A stretch of 64,000 bases of DNA from CAYQEU01 sp964532005 (GTDB lineage: Bacteria > Patescibacteriota > Doudnabacteria > UBA920). The notes below the pieces were generated by a model, which was not told where the DNA came from, did no database searches, and saw nothing but the letters and a program-made list of their open reading frames with translations. Each line of letters opens with the position of its first letter. Positions within the stretch are counted from its first letter, which is position 1. Where the stretch lies: assembly GCA_964532005.1 (NCBI GenBank), contig CAZHER010000005.1, forward strand, positions 1-64,000, written 5' to 3'. The translations under genes were made by a program, and so were the position numbers. Below are positions 7,885 to 16,371 of the stretch, one piece after another.

Positions 7885-9183
7885 TTAGTAGCCTTCGTAG
7901 TCATGCATGGTCAGCTGGGCTTCAATTTGCTTGATAGTTTCTATAACAACAGAAACAACAATCAACAATCCAGTTCCGCCAAAAGTTAAAATCTGACTGC
8001 CGGTATATTGCTGTAAAGCCAAAGGCAAAATAGCAATAAGACCGAGAAACATGGCGCCCGGCAAAGTAATTCGGTTTAACACTTTTTGCAAATAAGCGGC
8101 TGTTTGATTTCCCGGACGAAGACCCTGTATAAAACCGCCGTTGCGCTGAACGTTTTCTGCAATATCTTTAGGATTGAAAATTACTGAAGTGTAGAAATAG
8201 GTAAATACCACCACGAGTGCAAAATATGCTACGCCATAACCCAAACCTTGGCTATTGAACATATTCATTACAGTTTGTGCTCCGCTGGCAAGCCATTGAG
8301 CTTTAGCGTTAACGAAAAATTGAGCAACAATACCTGGAAAGAGCAAAACCGATATTGCAAAAATAATTGGAATTACTCCGGCTTGATTCAAGCGCAGTGG
8401 CAAGTGAGTATTGGTTCCCCCTCCCACCTGCTGATTCCCTCTCATGCGTCTTGCATATGCCACTGGAATATTGCGCTGGGCTTCGGTAACAAGCACAACC
8501 CCTAAAATAACTATAATTGCAACTGCAATAAAACTCAGCAACTTAGGGAGATTTGCCGGATCGTAAGCTGCGCCAAGGTACAAATCATAGCCCTGCCTGG
8601 CAGCGGCAGGAAGTTTGGCAACAATACCCGCGAAAATAATCAGTGATATTCCGTTGCCAATCCCATATTCAGTAATAATTTCTCCAATCCACATAACGAG
8701 CATTGTTCCTGCGGTAACAGCAAGCAAAGTCAAAAACCATTGGAATGGAGTAAATGCCCCAAGCACTTCTGCTCCACCCTGGCTTTGCAGGACCCGAATG
8801 GTGCCAAAAGCTTGGAGCGGAGTAAGAACGATTGTCAGCCAACGAGTATATTGGTTTATTTTAGCCCGTCCGGCTTCGCCGCTTTCTTTCTGAAGCTCGG
8901 TCAAAGAAGGGACTATCATGGTCAAAAGCTGCATGATAATAGAAGCGGTAATATAAGGTCCGACCGCAAGCATGGCAATGGAAAAATTGGTCAAACCGCC
9001 ACCGGAGAAAATATCAAGCAGATTTAAAAATTGGTTACCAGCAAAAAATGCTTTCAAGCCAGAAGCATCAACCCCTGGAATTGGCACGTGAGCCAAAACG
9101 CGGGTAGACAAAAGCAAAATCAACACAAAAAAGATTTTGTTGCGTAATGACTTTGTTCTCCAAATTCGGGCTATTGTATTCAT
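7885..9183 (-). CDS. secY: Preprotein translocase subunit SecY
   Basis: 432 aa from the ATG at 9183 (MNTIARIWRTKSLRNKI). An in-frame TTG at 9216 would add 11 residues but lies in the hairpin after rplO. Ten hydrophobic helices fit the SecY channel, the central pore of the Sec translocon in the cytoplasmic membrane. Typical SecY features are visible: the plug-side motif near LGVGPYITASIIMQLL-type sequence (here MLAVGPYITASIIMQLL) and the C-terminal YEGY end. It is the last gene of the S10-spc operon. adk, map, infA and the alpha-operon genes that often follow secY are absent here. Confidence 0.95.
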   Translation of the reverse strand: MNTIARIWRTKSLRNKIFFVLILLLSTRVLAHVPIPGVDASGLKAFFAGNQFLNLLDIFSGGGLTNFSIAMLAVGPYITASIIMQLLTMIVPSLTELQKESGEAGRAKINQYTRWLTIVLTPLQAFGTIRVLQSQGGAEVLGAFTPFQWFLTLLAVTAGTMLVMWIGEIITEYGIGNGISLIIFAGIVAKLPAAARQGYDLYLGAAYDPANLPKLLSFIAVAIIVILGVVLVTEAQRNIPVAYARRMRGNQQVGGGTNTHLPLRLNQAGVIPIIFAISVLLFPGIVAQFFVNAKAQWLASGAQTVMNMFNSQGLGYGVAYFALVVVFTYFYTSVIFNPKDIAENVQRNGGFIQGLRPGNQTAAYLQKVLNRITLPGAMFLGLIAILPLALQQYTGSQILTFGGTGLLIVVSVVIETIKQIEAQLTMHDYEGY

Positions 9184-9201
9184 AATATTTGTTTTATTAA
9201 C

Positions 9202-9229
9202 GGCAAACGCCGGCAAAATGCCGGCTGCC
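9202..9229 (-). promoter_or_regulatory. GC-rich hairpin between rplO and secY
   Basis: Arms GCCGGC (9209-9214 and 9220-9225) around AAAAT, extended by GGCA/TGCC outer pairs with a 3-nt bulge. No T-run follows on the transcribed strand, so it is not a standard terminator. It may set RNA stability or the SecY/ribosomal protein expression ratio. Confidence 0.4.
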
Positions 9230-9230
9230 T

Positions 9231-9677
9231 TTATTTAACAGTGCCGCCAGCTTTTTCTATAGCTTTTCGTGCGGTCGAGGAAACAGTTACCTGAACTGTC
9301 AATTTTCTTTTCAGATCTCCATTTAACAGTTTAACACGGGGCATAACTCCTTTGTAGGTCTGAGCCACAATACCCTTTTCCACCAAGCTTTTTACTGTTA
9401 CTGTGTCACCGTCGCTGTAGACGTTGAGCTTAGACAACGAGATAGCTGCGGCTTTGTCATTTAAGCTTTTAAATCCTCTACTTTTAGGGAGCTGGCGAAC
9501 CAAGGGTTGGCGACCACCTTCAAAAGCTGCTGGCATTTTAGAATGACCGCTGCGAGCAGTTTGGCCTTTTCCACCGCGGGTGGAGTAAGTACCGTGACCA
9601 GAACCCAAACCTCGCCCTACGACTTTGCGGGTCTTGGTTGATTTTGGATGTTTTTTAAGTGAATGTAGTTTGATCAT
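9231..9677 (-). CDS. rplO: Ribosomal protein uL15
   Basis: 148 aa. Starts MIKLHSLKKHPKS and has the typical Gly/Lys/Arg-rich N-terminal arm (GRGLGSGHGTYSTRGGKGQ) and globular C-terminal half. It binds 23S rRNA late in large-subunit assembly. Its ATG directly abuts the rpsE stop with no intervening base. The rpmD (uL30) gene, which normally sits between the two, is absent, as is usual in CPR bacteria. Confidence 0.95.
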   Translation of the reverse strand: MIKLHSLKKHPKSTKTRKVVGRGLGSGHGTYSTRGGKGQTARSGHSKMPAAFEGGRQPLVRQLPKSRGFKSLNDKAAAISLSKLNVYSDGDTVTVKSLVEKGIVAQTYKGVMPRVKLLNGDLKRKLTVQVTVSSTARKAIEKAGGTVK

Positions 9678-10181
9678 TTATTTGCGAATACTGCTTAAAT
9701 GTTCTTTGCTCTTCATCTTCTTGAAAGCACTGAAAGCAGCTTTGATGTTATTGACCTTATTGTTGGAACCGAGTCTTTTACAAATTACATTTTTAATCCC
9801 GGCCAATTCCATAACGCTACGGACTGCACCGCCGGCAATCACACCAGTACCTTGACGAGCAGGAATCATAATAATCTGAGAGGCTTTATACTTAACCTTA
9901 ACTTCATGAGGAACTGTTTCATTTACCAAAGGCAGAGTGATCATATTTTTCTTGGCTTCATTAACTGCCTTATTGACGCTTTCAGCAACATCCAAACCTT
10001 TTTTCAAACCCATACCAACTTTGCCCTTGTGGTCACCGATCACAACCAAAGCACGGAAACGCATACGTTTTCCGCCAGCAACAACGCGAGTAACGCGCTT
10101 CACTTCTACAACTTTTTGGTCAAATTCGCGCTTTTCGCGTTCTTGACCTTCCCTAGGTTTTCGTGGTTTTCTTGGTTCCAT
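9678..10181 (-). CDS. rpsE: Ribosomal protein uS5
   Basis: 167 aa. The N-terminal double-stranded-RNA-binding-like domain (VVEVKRVTRVVAGGKRMRF and VVIGDHKGKVGMGLKK) is followed by the C-terminal alpha/beta domain (IPARQGTGVIAGGAVR). A small-subunit protein near the decoding and mRNA entry region. The extra basic N-terminus MEPRKPRKPREGQ is typical of short lineage-specific extensions. It lies 10 nt after rplR and abuts rplO. Confidence 0.95.
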   Translation of the reverse strand: MEPRKPRKPREGQEREKREFDQKVVEVKRVTRVVAGGKRMRFRALVVIGDHKGKVGMGLKKGLDVAESVNKAVNEAKKNMITLPLVNETVPHEVKVKYKASQIIMIPARQGTGVIAGGAVRSVMELAGIKNVICKRLGSNNKVNNIKAAFSAFKKMKSKEHLSSIRK

Positions 10182-10191
10182 AAATAGTAAA

Positions 10192-10545
10192 TTAAAATTC
10201 TAATCCGCCTGCTCGAGCGCCTTCAGCCAATGCCTTGACGCGGCCGTGGTATCGATAACCGCCGCGGTCAAATACAACCTTGGCAATACCCTTTTCTTTT
10301 GCTTTCTGTGCAATAAGCTTACCCACTTCTGCGGCCTGCTCAGTTTTTGAAACTTTTGACTTCAGGTCCTTGGAAGAGGCAGCTACCATAGTTTTTCCAG
10401 CTTGGTCGTCAATAATTTGAGCGTATATGCTGGTCAAAGATCTGAACACATTCAAGCGAGGTTGATGAGCTAGTCCAATAATCTGTTGAGTTACGCGCTT
10501 GTGACGCAATATTCTAGTTTGTCGTTTTAAAGATTGTTTGTTCAT
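10192..10545 (-). CDS. rplR: Ribosomal protein uL18
   Basis: 117 aa from the ATG at 10545 (MNKQSLKRQTRILRHKR); a TTG 18 nt upstream would overlap the end of rplF. It carries the uL18 core (LNVFRSLTSIYAQIIDDQAGKT, shown here as its first 20 residues only in part) and ends with the usual GGYRYHGRVKALAEGARAGG region. It binds 5S rRNA in the central protuberance together with uL5. Part of the spc operon. Confidence 0.93.
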   Translation of the reverse strand: MNKQSLKRQTRILRHKRVTQQIIGLAHQPRLNVFRSLTSIYAQIIDDQAGKTMVAASSKDLKSKVSKTEQAAEVGKLIAQKAKEKGIAKVVFDRGGYRYHGRVKALAEGARAGGLEF

Positions 10546-10552
10546 GGCTTTA

Positions 10553-11134
10553 TTATTTACCAACTGCTTTAACTACTTTTCCTGCTTTACGCATAATTAC
10601 TTCGTCGGAATATTTAACGCCTTTGCCTTTGTAAGGTTCGGGTTTTTTCAATTCCCGGATGCGAGCGGCGGTCTGGCCAACCAATTGCTTGTCAATTCCG
10701 TTCAAAGTAATAGAGGTCTGATATTGCAAGATATTTACTCGTTCGGGCTTCTTTTCAACGGTAGCAGTAATTCCCTGCGGCAGCTCAAAGTCAATTGGGT
10801 GAGAAAAACCTAAGGAAAGAACCAAAGTTGTGCCTCGCATATCTACCTTAAAACCAACCCCGATAACATCAAGCTCTTTTGTGTAACCCTGTGACACACC
10901 AACAACTAAATTATTTACTAATGCTCGAAACAATCCCCACAAAGCTTTTTCCTTTTTGTCTTCCTTCTTTGCGACATCTACACCGATCTCTTTATCGCTG
11001 ATGGTAACTAAAACTTTGGGGTGGATTGGCAAAGTCAAAGTCCCCTTCGGTCCGGTAACAGTCAAAGTCCCGGCATCAAGCTTTGCACTTACGCCGTCAG
11101 GCAGAACAACTGGTTTTTTTCCAATACGTGACAT
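10553..11134 (-). CDS. rplF: Ribosomal protein uL6
   Basis: 193 aa, slightly longer than the usual 175-180. MSRIGKKPVVLPDGV at the N-terminus and PEPYKGKGVKYSDEVI near the C-terminus are diagnostic. Two tandem alpha/beta domains bind 23S rRNA near the factor-binding site. It is followed within 8 nt by the rplR start. Confidence 0.95.
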   Translation of the reverse strand: MSRIGKKPVVLPDGVSAKLDAGTLTVTGPKGTLTLPIHPKVLVTISDKEIGVDVAKKEDKKEKALWGLFRALVNNLVVGVSQGYTKELDVIGVGFKVDMRGTTLVLSLGFSHPIDFELPQGITATVEKKPERVNILQYQTSITLNGIDKQLVGQTAARIRELKKPEPYKGKGVKYSDEVIMRKAGKVVKAVGK

Positions 11135-11153
11135 ATATAGTGAATTAAATTAG

Positions 11154-11546
11154 TTACCAAACTTGGCAGACTACTTCGCCGCCAATCTGCTCTTTGCGAG
11201 CTTGTTTGTCAGTTAACAGACCTTTGGATGTAGAAACTACGGTTACACCAAATCCGCCATTGGTGCGAGGAACTTTTGTGGCGGGCATATAAATACGCTG
11301 ACCAGGGGTGGAAATTCTTTTTATTCCAGAAATTACTGGCTGTCCCGCTTGGCTGTATTTTAAGTTAATCTGGAGCATTTTTACCCGTCCTGGTAATTCA
11401 TTCACGCCGCTTACAAATCCTTCGGCTAACAACAACTTAGCCAAGCTGTGTTTGAACTTGGAATACGGCAACACCAACTCAGACTTCTGAGAAGCCAGGG
11501 CGTTTCGTATTCGGGTTAACATATCTGATATTGGATCTGTGTACAT
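11154..11546 (-). CDS. rpsH: Ribosomal protein uS8
   Basis: 130 aa, the normal length. MYTDPISDMLTRIRNA and the C-terminal STSKGLLTDKQARKEQIGGE region are diagnostic. It binds the central domain of 16S rRNA. In many bacteria S8 is the translational repressor of the spc operon; no classic S8 target could be confirmed by eye here. Spacing is 19 nt to rplF and 27 nt from rpsN. Confidence 0.95.
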   Translation of the reverse strand: MYTDPISDMLTRIRNALASQKSELVLPYSKFKHSLAKLLLAEGFVSGVNELPGRVKMLQINLKYSQAGQPVISGIKRISTPGQRIYMPATKVPRTNGGFGVTVVSTSKGLLTDKQARKEQIGGEVVCQVW

Positions 11547-11573
11547 ATTAGTTAAAATTTACTGGGCTTGAAT

Positions 11574-11768
11574 TTACCATGACGCTTTGCTTACACCGGG
11601 AATCTCACCGCGACTAGCCAACTCGCGGAAACAGATACGGCAGAGTCGGAAATCGCGCATAAAGGCACCTTTACGTCCGCACTTCCAGCAACGCCTAATG
11701 ACGCGGGTGGCAAACTTCGGTTTCTTAAGACTGCGGTCAGCTTTTGCAATGAGAGATTTTTTAGCCAT
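11574..11768 (-). CDS. rpsZ: Ribosomal protein uS14, zinc-binding type
   Basis: 64 aa. Two Cys-x2-Cys pairs (CWKC and CRIC) mark the short zinc-containing form (rpsZ/rpsN1), rather than the longer zinc-free form. Small-subunit head protein. It sits between rplE and rpsH as in the ancestral spc operon. Confidence 0.93.
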   Translation of the reverse strand: MAKKSLIAKADRSLKKPKFATRVIRRCWKCGRKGAFMRDFRLCRICFRELASRGEIPGVSKASW

Positions 11769-11782
11769 ATTCTAGGGTTTAC

Positions 11783-12325
11783 TTATTCCGACTTAAACGG
11801 AAAGTTCATTAATTTCAAAAGTTCGCGGGCCGGTTCATCTTCTCCCGCATTCGTCACAATAGATACTTCCATTCCAAAAATGTTTTCAATAGCTTCATTG
11901 GAAATCTCAGGAAAAACAATCTGTTCTTTCAAGCCTAAGTGGTAATTGCCGCGACCGTCAAATCCGTCTTTCTTAACCCCTCGGAAATCCTTAACTCGAG
12001 GAAGAGCTATATTGATAAGCTTGTCCAAGAAAGCATACATACGATTTCCGCGCAAAGTGACAGAAAGCCCAATCACCTGTCCTTCACGGATCTTGAAACC
12101 GGCAATGGACTTGCGAGCTTTGTTCTCTACCGGCTGTTGTCCAGAAATCTGAGCCAGATCATTTTTGATAGATTCTACATACTTGCTGTCTTTAATAAAC
12201 TTACCAATTCCTACATTCAAGACAATCTTAACCACGCGTGGCACTTCCATCACGTTCTTGTAGCCAAACTTCTCCTTTAAAGCTGGAGCGATTTGCTTAT
12301 TGAATTGTTCTTGTAATCTTTCCAT
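11783..12325 (-). CDS. rplE: Ribosomal protein uL5
   Basis: 180 aa, standard length. Contains VPRVVKIVLNVGIGKF and the C-terminal MEVSIVTNAGEDEPARELL region. Binds 5S rRNA and contacts the small subunit head through the central protuberance. Spc operon member between rplX and rpsZ. Confidence 0.95.
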   Translation of the reverse strand: MERLQEQFNKQIAPALKEKFGYKNVMEVPRVVKIVLNVGIGKFIKDSKYVESIKNDLAQISGQQPVENKARKSIAGFKIREGQVIGLSVTLRGNRMYAFLDKLINIALPRVKDFRGVKKDGFDGRGNYHLGLKEQIVFPEISNEAIENIFGMEVSIVTNAGEDEPARELLKLMNFPFKSE

Positions 12326-12357
12326 AATTGTAATTAATAAATCTCGTTAGTAGGTGT

Positions 12358-12681
12358 TTAAATTGCTTTTCCACTTTTGCGGCCAATTCGCTGCTTAGTT
12401 CCATCTTCCAAAATCTGATACCCAATGCGAGTTGGTTTGCCAGAAGTAGAATCAATAAGCATAACCTTGGATACTGGCATCGGAGCGGCGGCGGCAATTT
12501 TCTGACCGGGCTGCCCAGGGCGGCGGGAGCGCTCAAACTTGGTGTGGATGTTAATATTTTCAACCACAACCTTACCGAACTTAGGCAAAACTTTTAACAC
12601 TTTGCCGGTCTTACCTTTATCTTTTCCGGAGATCACTTTTACAGTGTCACCCTTACGAATTTTAATCTTTAACTGGGTCAT
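12358..12681 (-). CDS. rplX: Ribosomal protein uL24
   Basis: 107 aa with a KOW motif at the N-terminus (KGDTVKVISGKDKGKTGKVL). It initiates 50S assembly by binding the 5' region of 23S rRNA and lies near the exit tunnel. It lies 32 nt before rplE and 4 nt after rplN. Confidence 0.95.
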   Translation of the reverse strand: MTQLKIKIRKGDTVKVISGKDKGKTGKVLKVLPKFGKVVVENINIHTKFERSRRPGQPGQKIAAAAPMPVSKVMLIDSTSGKPTRIGYQILEDGTKQRIGRKSGKAI

Positions 12682-12685
12682 AAAA

Positions 12686-13057
12686 TTATATTACCTCTGG
12701 TGCTAATGAAATAATTTTGGTAAAACCTTTGTCACGCAGCTCTCTTGGAATAGGACCAAAAATACGGGTTCCACGAGGTTCGCCTTTTTCTTTATCTACT
12801 AATACTGCTGCATTCTCGTCAAACCTAATATACGAACCATCTTTACGACGAAGCTCTTTACGCAAACGAACGATCACAGCATAAACCTTGTCCCCTTTTT
12901 TAACAGCGCCGTTTGGGGCTGCTTGGCGCACGGAGCCAACAATAATATCGCCAATGCCGGCAAACCTGCGGGCATTTTTGCCGCTCACAGAGAAAACATT
13001 GATGAGTTTGGCACCGCTGTTGTCTGCTACTTTTAATTGTGATCGTACTTGTATCAT
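12686..13057 (-). CDS. rplN: Ribosomal protein uL14
   Basis: 123 aa, invariant length for the family. MIQVRSQLKVADNSGAK and PRGTRIFGPIPRELR are diagnostic. It sits at the subunit interface, where it forms a bridge and contacts RsfS and initiation factors. Spc operon. Confidence 0.96.
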   Translation of the reverse strand: MIQVRSQLKVADNSGAKLINVFSVSGKNARRFAGIGDIIVGSVRQAAPNGAVKKGDKVYAVIVRLRKELRRKDGSYIRFDENAAVLVDKEKGEPRGTRIFGPIPRELRDKGFTKIISLAPEVI

Positions 13058-13076
13058 GGTTTAACTTTAAATTTAA

Positions 13077-13325
13077 CTAAACTTTCTTAATTACTGCAAA
13101 TTTCTTGTCTTTACTTTTAGGTCGAATCGATTCTATAACAACTTTATCGCCTTTGTGGTATTCATTGTTTTCGTCATGGGCCTTAAAACGCGCGGATGAA
13201 GTATAGTTCTTGTGGTACTTTTCATGGCGCTTTTTTGTGTCTACTTTGACAACTACGGTTTTATCCATGCTGTCTGAGACTACCAAACCGGTCAATTGCT
13301 GTTTTTTAGGTGTATTGTTTTCCAT
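13077..13325 (-). CDS. rpsQ: Ribosomal protein uS17
   Basis: 82 aa OB-fold protein. LTGLVVSDSMDKTVVVKV is the conserved N-terminal strand pair. It binds the 5' domain of 16S rRNA and acts early in 30S assembly. It is followed by rplN and preceded by rpmC within 4 nt. Confidence 0.95.
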   Translation of the reverse strand: MENNTPKKQQLTGLVVSDSMDKTVVVKVDTKKRHEKYHKNYTSSARFKAHDENNEYHKGDKVVIESIRPKSKDKKFAVIKKV

Positions 13326-13329
13326 ATCT

Positions 13330-13533
13330 TTACTGTAAATAATTTACTAAAGACTTTTCGGCCAAAGAAGTCATAATGCGAGCAATATCTTTGCGCAAAA
13401 TCCTGTATTCCTTCAATTTCTTTGTTTGGGACAAGCTAAGCTTGGTCTTATACTCGGCAAGCTCAGAACGCTTTTCAGCTAATTCCTTGCGCAGCTGCTC
13501 AACAGTCTTTTGGTTAATTTCAGAATATTTCAT
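13330..13533 (-). CDS. rpmC: Ribosomal protein uL29
   Basis: 67 aa, two-helix hairpin protein. MKYSEINQKTVEQLRKEL and the IARIMT segment near the C-terminus fit the family. It lies near the exit tunnel, close to the SRP and trigger factor docking site. Four bases separate it from rplP and from rpsQ. Confidence 0.92.
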   Translation of the reverse strand: MKYSEINQKTVEQLRKELAEKRSELAEYKTKLSLSQTKKLKEYRILRKDIARIMTSLAEKSLVNYLQ

Positions 13534-13537
13534 ACAA

Positions 13538-13948
13538 TTAGTCTTCTTTGGTTATAAATCTGGTTTTTACAGGGAGCTTGTGGCTTGCCAAACGCATAGC
13601 CTCTTTGGCTTGTGCGTGTGTGACTCCGTCCATTTCAAACATAATGCGGCCTTTTTTGATAACAGCAACAAAATGAGATACAGCCCCCTTACCGCCTCCC
13701 ATGGGAGATTCATTACCATGCAGAGTTACCGGCTTATCGGGAAACATGCGAATCCAAATCTTACCTCCGCGTTGAACATAGCGAGTCATGGCCCGACGAG
13801 CACTTTCAATTTGGCGTGCTGTTACCCAAGAGCTTTCCAGGGCTTTTAAGGCAAAGCTACCAAAAGCAATTTCATTGCCTGCGGAAGATTTTCCTTTGTT
13901 ATGACCGCGGTGTTGCTTGCGGTGTTTTACTTTCTTAGGGATTAACAT
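13538..13948 (-). CDS. rplP: Ribosomal protein uL16
   Basis: 136 aa, standard length. MLIPKKVKHRKQHRG, RRAMTRYVQRGGKIWIRMFP and the MGGGKGAVSHFVAV segment are diagnostic. It organises the A-site side of the 50S subunit and enters assembly late. Spacing 3 nt from rpsC. Confidence 0.96.
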   Translation of the reverse strand: MLIPKKVKHRKQHRGHNKGKSSAGNEIAFGSFALKALESSWVTARQIESARRAMTRYVQRGGKIWIRMFPDKPVTLHGNESPMGGGKGAVSHFVAVIKKGRIMFEMDGVTHAQAKEAMRLASHKLPVKTRFITKED

Positions 13949-13951
13949 ATC

Positions 13952-14599
13952 TTATTTCTTATCTTCATTAAAAATGTCGCCTTTATAAATCCAAACCTTT
14001 ATTCCAATGGTTCCGTATGTGGTGTAGGCGGTGGATCGGGCAAAATCAATATCGGCACGTATGGTATGCAGAGGAATCTTTCCTGCGGAAGCTTGTTCGG
14101 TGCGGGCAATTTCTGCCCCATTTAATCTACCGCCGATTGCAACCTTCACACCTTTGGCACCTGCTTGCATAACCTGTTCCAGTGTTTGCTTCATTAATCT
14201 TCGAAAAGCTACACGCTTTTCCAATTGTTCTGCAATAGAATTCGCTATAATCTGAGCATGTAGGTTGATATCGCGAACTTCTTCAATAGTAACCTTAATC
14301 TCTTTTTTGATTCTTAACTTAGAAAGAATTCTCTTCTTTAGTTCTTCAATACCTGCTCCGCCTTTTCCAATAATTAAGCCGGGCTTGCTGGTCTTGATAA
14401 TAATGGTGATGGTGCCATCGTTCAAACGTTCAATATCAACACGGGATAAACCTGCTTTCTTCAAGTGGGTTTCCAAATATTCTCTGATACGTACATCTTC
14501 GCGCAACATATCAGAAAAATTAGACTTCGAAAACCACTTGGATTTCCAGGTGTCGGTGATTTTTAAACGTAAGCTTGTTGGACTAATCTTATTTCCCAT
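13952..14599 (-). CDS. rpsC: Ribosomal protein uS3
   Basis: 215 aa from the ATG at 14599 (MGNKISPTSLRLKI), 5 nt after the rplV stop; an upstream in-frame start at 14644 would overlap rplV by 41 nt and add non-conserved residues. KH domain with GLIIGKGGAGIEELKKRI and a C-terminal domain ending in TYGTIGIKVWIYKGD. It lines the mRNA entry channel. No clear Shine-Dalgarno precedes the chosen start; the sequence just before it is AT-rich. Confidence 0.93.
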   Translation of the reverse strand: MGNKISPTSLRLKITDTWKSKWFSKSNFSDMLREDVRIREYLETHLKKAGLSRVDIERLNDGTITIIIKTSKPGLIIGKGGAGIEELKKRILSKLRIKKEIKVTIEEVRDINLHAQIIANSIAEQLEKRVAFRRLMKQTLEQVMQAGAKGVKVAIGGRLNGAEIARTEQASAGKIPLHTIRADIDFARSTAYTTYGTIGIKVWIYKGDIFNEDKK

Positions 14600-14603
14600 A
14601 TAT

Positions 14604-15182
14604 TTATTTAGATTGATTTCTTTCTGGTCTGGCCTTTTCTTCAACGACTGACTTGTCGTTTTCTATATTTGTAGGCTGTGCTACTGTCTTTTTAGTATCT
14701 TCTTTAACTTCCATGTCAGGTCCATTTTCAGGAACACCAACACTACCCTCAACAGTTGGGCTGGTCTTTTCTTTCTTTTCTCGTTTTGGCAAACTGAAAC
14801 GGGATTTTTTCTGCTGTCCTGGACGTTCTTCCAAAACTAAGTTAACTGCAGACAGTTTACGACGGATAATGAAGGCGCTGCCGCGAGCTCTTGGGAAATA
14901 ACGCTTCATAGTCTGACCCATATTGCATGTCACGGCTTTGATGTAAAGATTTTCCGCTGGCAAAGAAAAATTGTTTTCAGCATTAGCAACGGCTGACCGG
15001 ATTAGCCGGCTCATGTATTCTGCACCTTTCTTGTTTACAAAGCGCAACTGGTTCATTGCATCGACAGCGCGCATGCCTTTTACCAAATTGGTAACCAGGC
15101 GCATTTTGCGCGGTGCAATATGCAAGCCTTTTGCTGAAGCTGTGACCAGTTTCGTATTCTGTTGTAATTGCTTATCTGCCAT
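14604..15182 (-). CDS. rplV: Ribosomal protein uL22 with long charged C-terminal tail
   Basis: 192 aa, against about 110 for a standard uL22. Residues 10-115 hold the conserved core (KGLHIAPRKMRLVTNLVKG and PRARGSAFIIRRKLSAV). From about residue 120 a disordered Lys/Glu/Pro-rich tail of roughly 70 residues follows, without any known domain. uL22 lines the exit tunnel, and its tail would lie on the cytoplasmic face. The extension is in frame up to a clean stop just before rpsC. Confidence 0.93.
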   Translation of the reverse strand: MADKQLQQNTKLVTASAKGLHIAPRKMRLVTNLVKGMRAVDAMNQLRFVNKKGAEYMSRLIRSAVANAENNFSLPAENLYIKAVTCNMGQTMKRYFPRARGSAFIIRRKLSAVNLVLEERPGQQKKSRFSLPKREKKEKTSPTVEGSVGVPENGPDMEVKEDTKKTVAQPTNIENDKSVVEEKARPERNQSK

Positions 15183-15203
15183 ATCTATAATTAATTGATG
15201 CTG

Positions 15204-15524
15204 TTATTTCTTAGTTGCTGCTTGCATACGTGCTTTCTCAGCTGCCTGAGCTGCTGCTTCCTGCTCCTTTGCCATTTTTCCACCATGTCTTAAGAACTTG
15301 CGGGTCAAAGCAAATTCACCCAGCTTATGACCTACCATATTTTCTGTTACAAATACTGGGACATGAACTCTGCCGTTATGAACCAAAAATGTAAAGCCGA
15401 TCATTTCAGGAGAAATAGCACACGCTCTAGACCAGGTTTTAATTTGATCACCAGGCTTTGCATTTGCAACTTTTTTTAATATTCTAGGGTCAACATAAGG
15501 ACCTTTTTTCAGACTTCGTGACAT
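15204..15524 (-). CDS. rpsS: Ribosomal protein uS19 with Ala-rich tail
   Basis: 106 aa. MSRSLKKGPYVDPRIL and VGHKLGEFALTRKFLRHGG are diagnostic. The last 15-18 residues (EQEAAAQAAEKARMQAATKK) are an Ala/Lys-rich helix beyond the usual C-terminus of about 92 residues. It sits in the 30S head, forms a complex with uS13 and contacts the A-site tRNA. Spacing 3 nt from rplB. Confidence 0.95.
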   Translation of the reverse strand: MSRSLKKGPYVDPRILKKVANAKPGDQIKTWSRACAISPEMIGFTFLVHNGRVHVPVFVTENMVGHKLGEFALTRKFLRHGGKMAKEQEAAAQAAEKARMQAATKK

Positions 15525-15527
15525 AGT

Positions 15528-16367
15528 TTACTTCTTAATTCGTCTGCGGATAATTGCAGAATTACTATACTTTTTAGCATCGCGAGTTTTAACTCCCAAA
15601 GCATGCTTACCCCAAGGAGTCTTGGGATATTTCATACCAATAGGGTTACTGCCTTCTCCGCCACCATGAGGGTGATCTACCGGGTTCATAACTTTACCAC
15701 GAACCTGTGGTCTCCATCCCATATGACGCTTTCTTCCCGCAGTTCCGATACGAACGTTCATCCAATCTGCATTGGCAAGCTGGCCAATACTGGCGCTGCA
15801 AGTTTCGCGCACTCTTCGAATTTCACCAGAAGGCATTTTCAATACTGCATAACCTGCTTCAATGTTCTGCAAAATAATTCCAGCTCCCGCACTTCGTGCA
15901 ATCTTGCCGCCTTGGCCAGGAATCAATTCTACATCATGAATCACAGTTCCCAAAGGAATATGTTGTAGTTGTAAACGGTTCCCTGGAAGAATTTCTGATT
16001 TTTCTCCGTAAGAAATAACATCCCCTACTTTCATTCCTTGAGGTGTCAATACATAACGCTTAACACCGTCTTTATATGAAATCAAGGAAATAAATGCTGT
16101 GCGAGTAGGGTCATATTCAACAGAAGCAACTTTTCCTGGAATATCTTTACGATCCAATCGGGAAAAATCAACAACGCGAATTTTCTTATGGGCTCCACCG
16201 CCACGGTGACGAACTGTAATTTTACCACTATTGTTACGTCCAGCAGTGCGCCCCTTAGAGACTAAGAGTGCTTTTGGAGTTTTTGCCTTTTTGTCCAGCA
16301 CCGAATAATCGGTAACGCTGGCAAATCTACGGCCTGGAGTGGTTGGTTTGTATAGTTTAACTGCCAT
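15528..16367 (-). CDS. rplB: Ribosomal protein uL2
   Basis: 279 aa, standard length. The conserved NPVDHPHGGGEG segment near the peptidyl transferase centre and the RHRGGGAHKKIRVVDF segment are present. It is required for subunit association and peptidyl transfer. Four bases separate it from rplW. Confidence 0.97.
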   Translation of the reverse strand: MAVKLYKPTTPGRRFASVTDYSVLDKKAKTPKALLVSKGRTAGRNNSGKITVRHRGGGAHKKIRVVDFSRLDRKDIPGKVASVEYDPTRTAFISLISYKDGVKRYVLTPQGMKVGDVISYGEKSEILPGNRLQLQHIPLGTVIHDVELIPGQGGKIARSAGAGIILQNIEAGYAVLKMPSGEIRRVRETCSASIGQLANADWMNVRIGTAGRKRHMGWRPQVRGKVMNPVDHPHGGGEGSNPIGMKYPKTPWGKHALGVKTRDAKKYSNSAIIRRRIKK

Positions 16368-16371
16368 ATAT

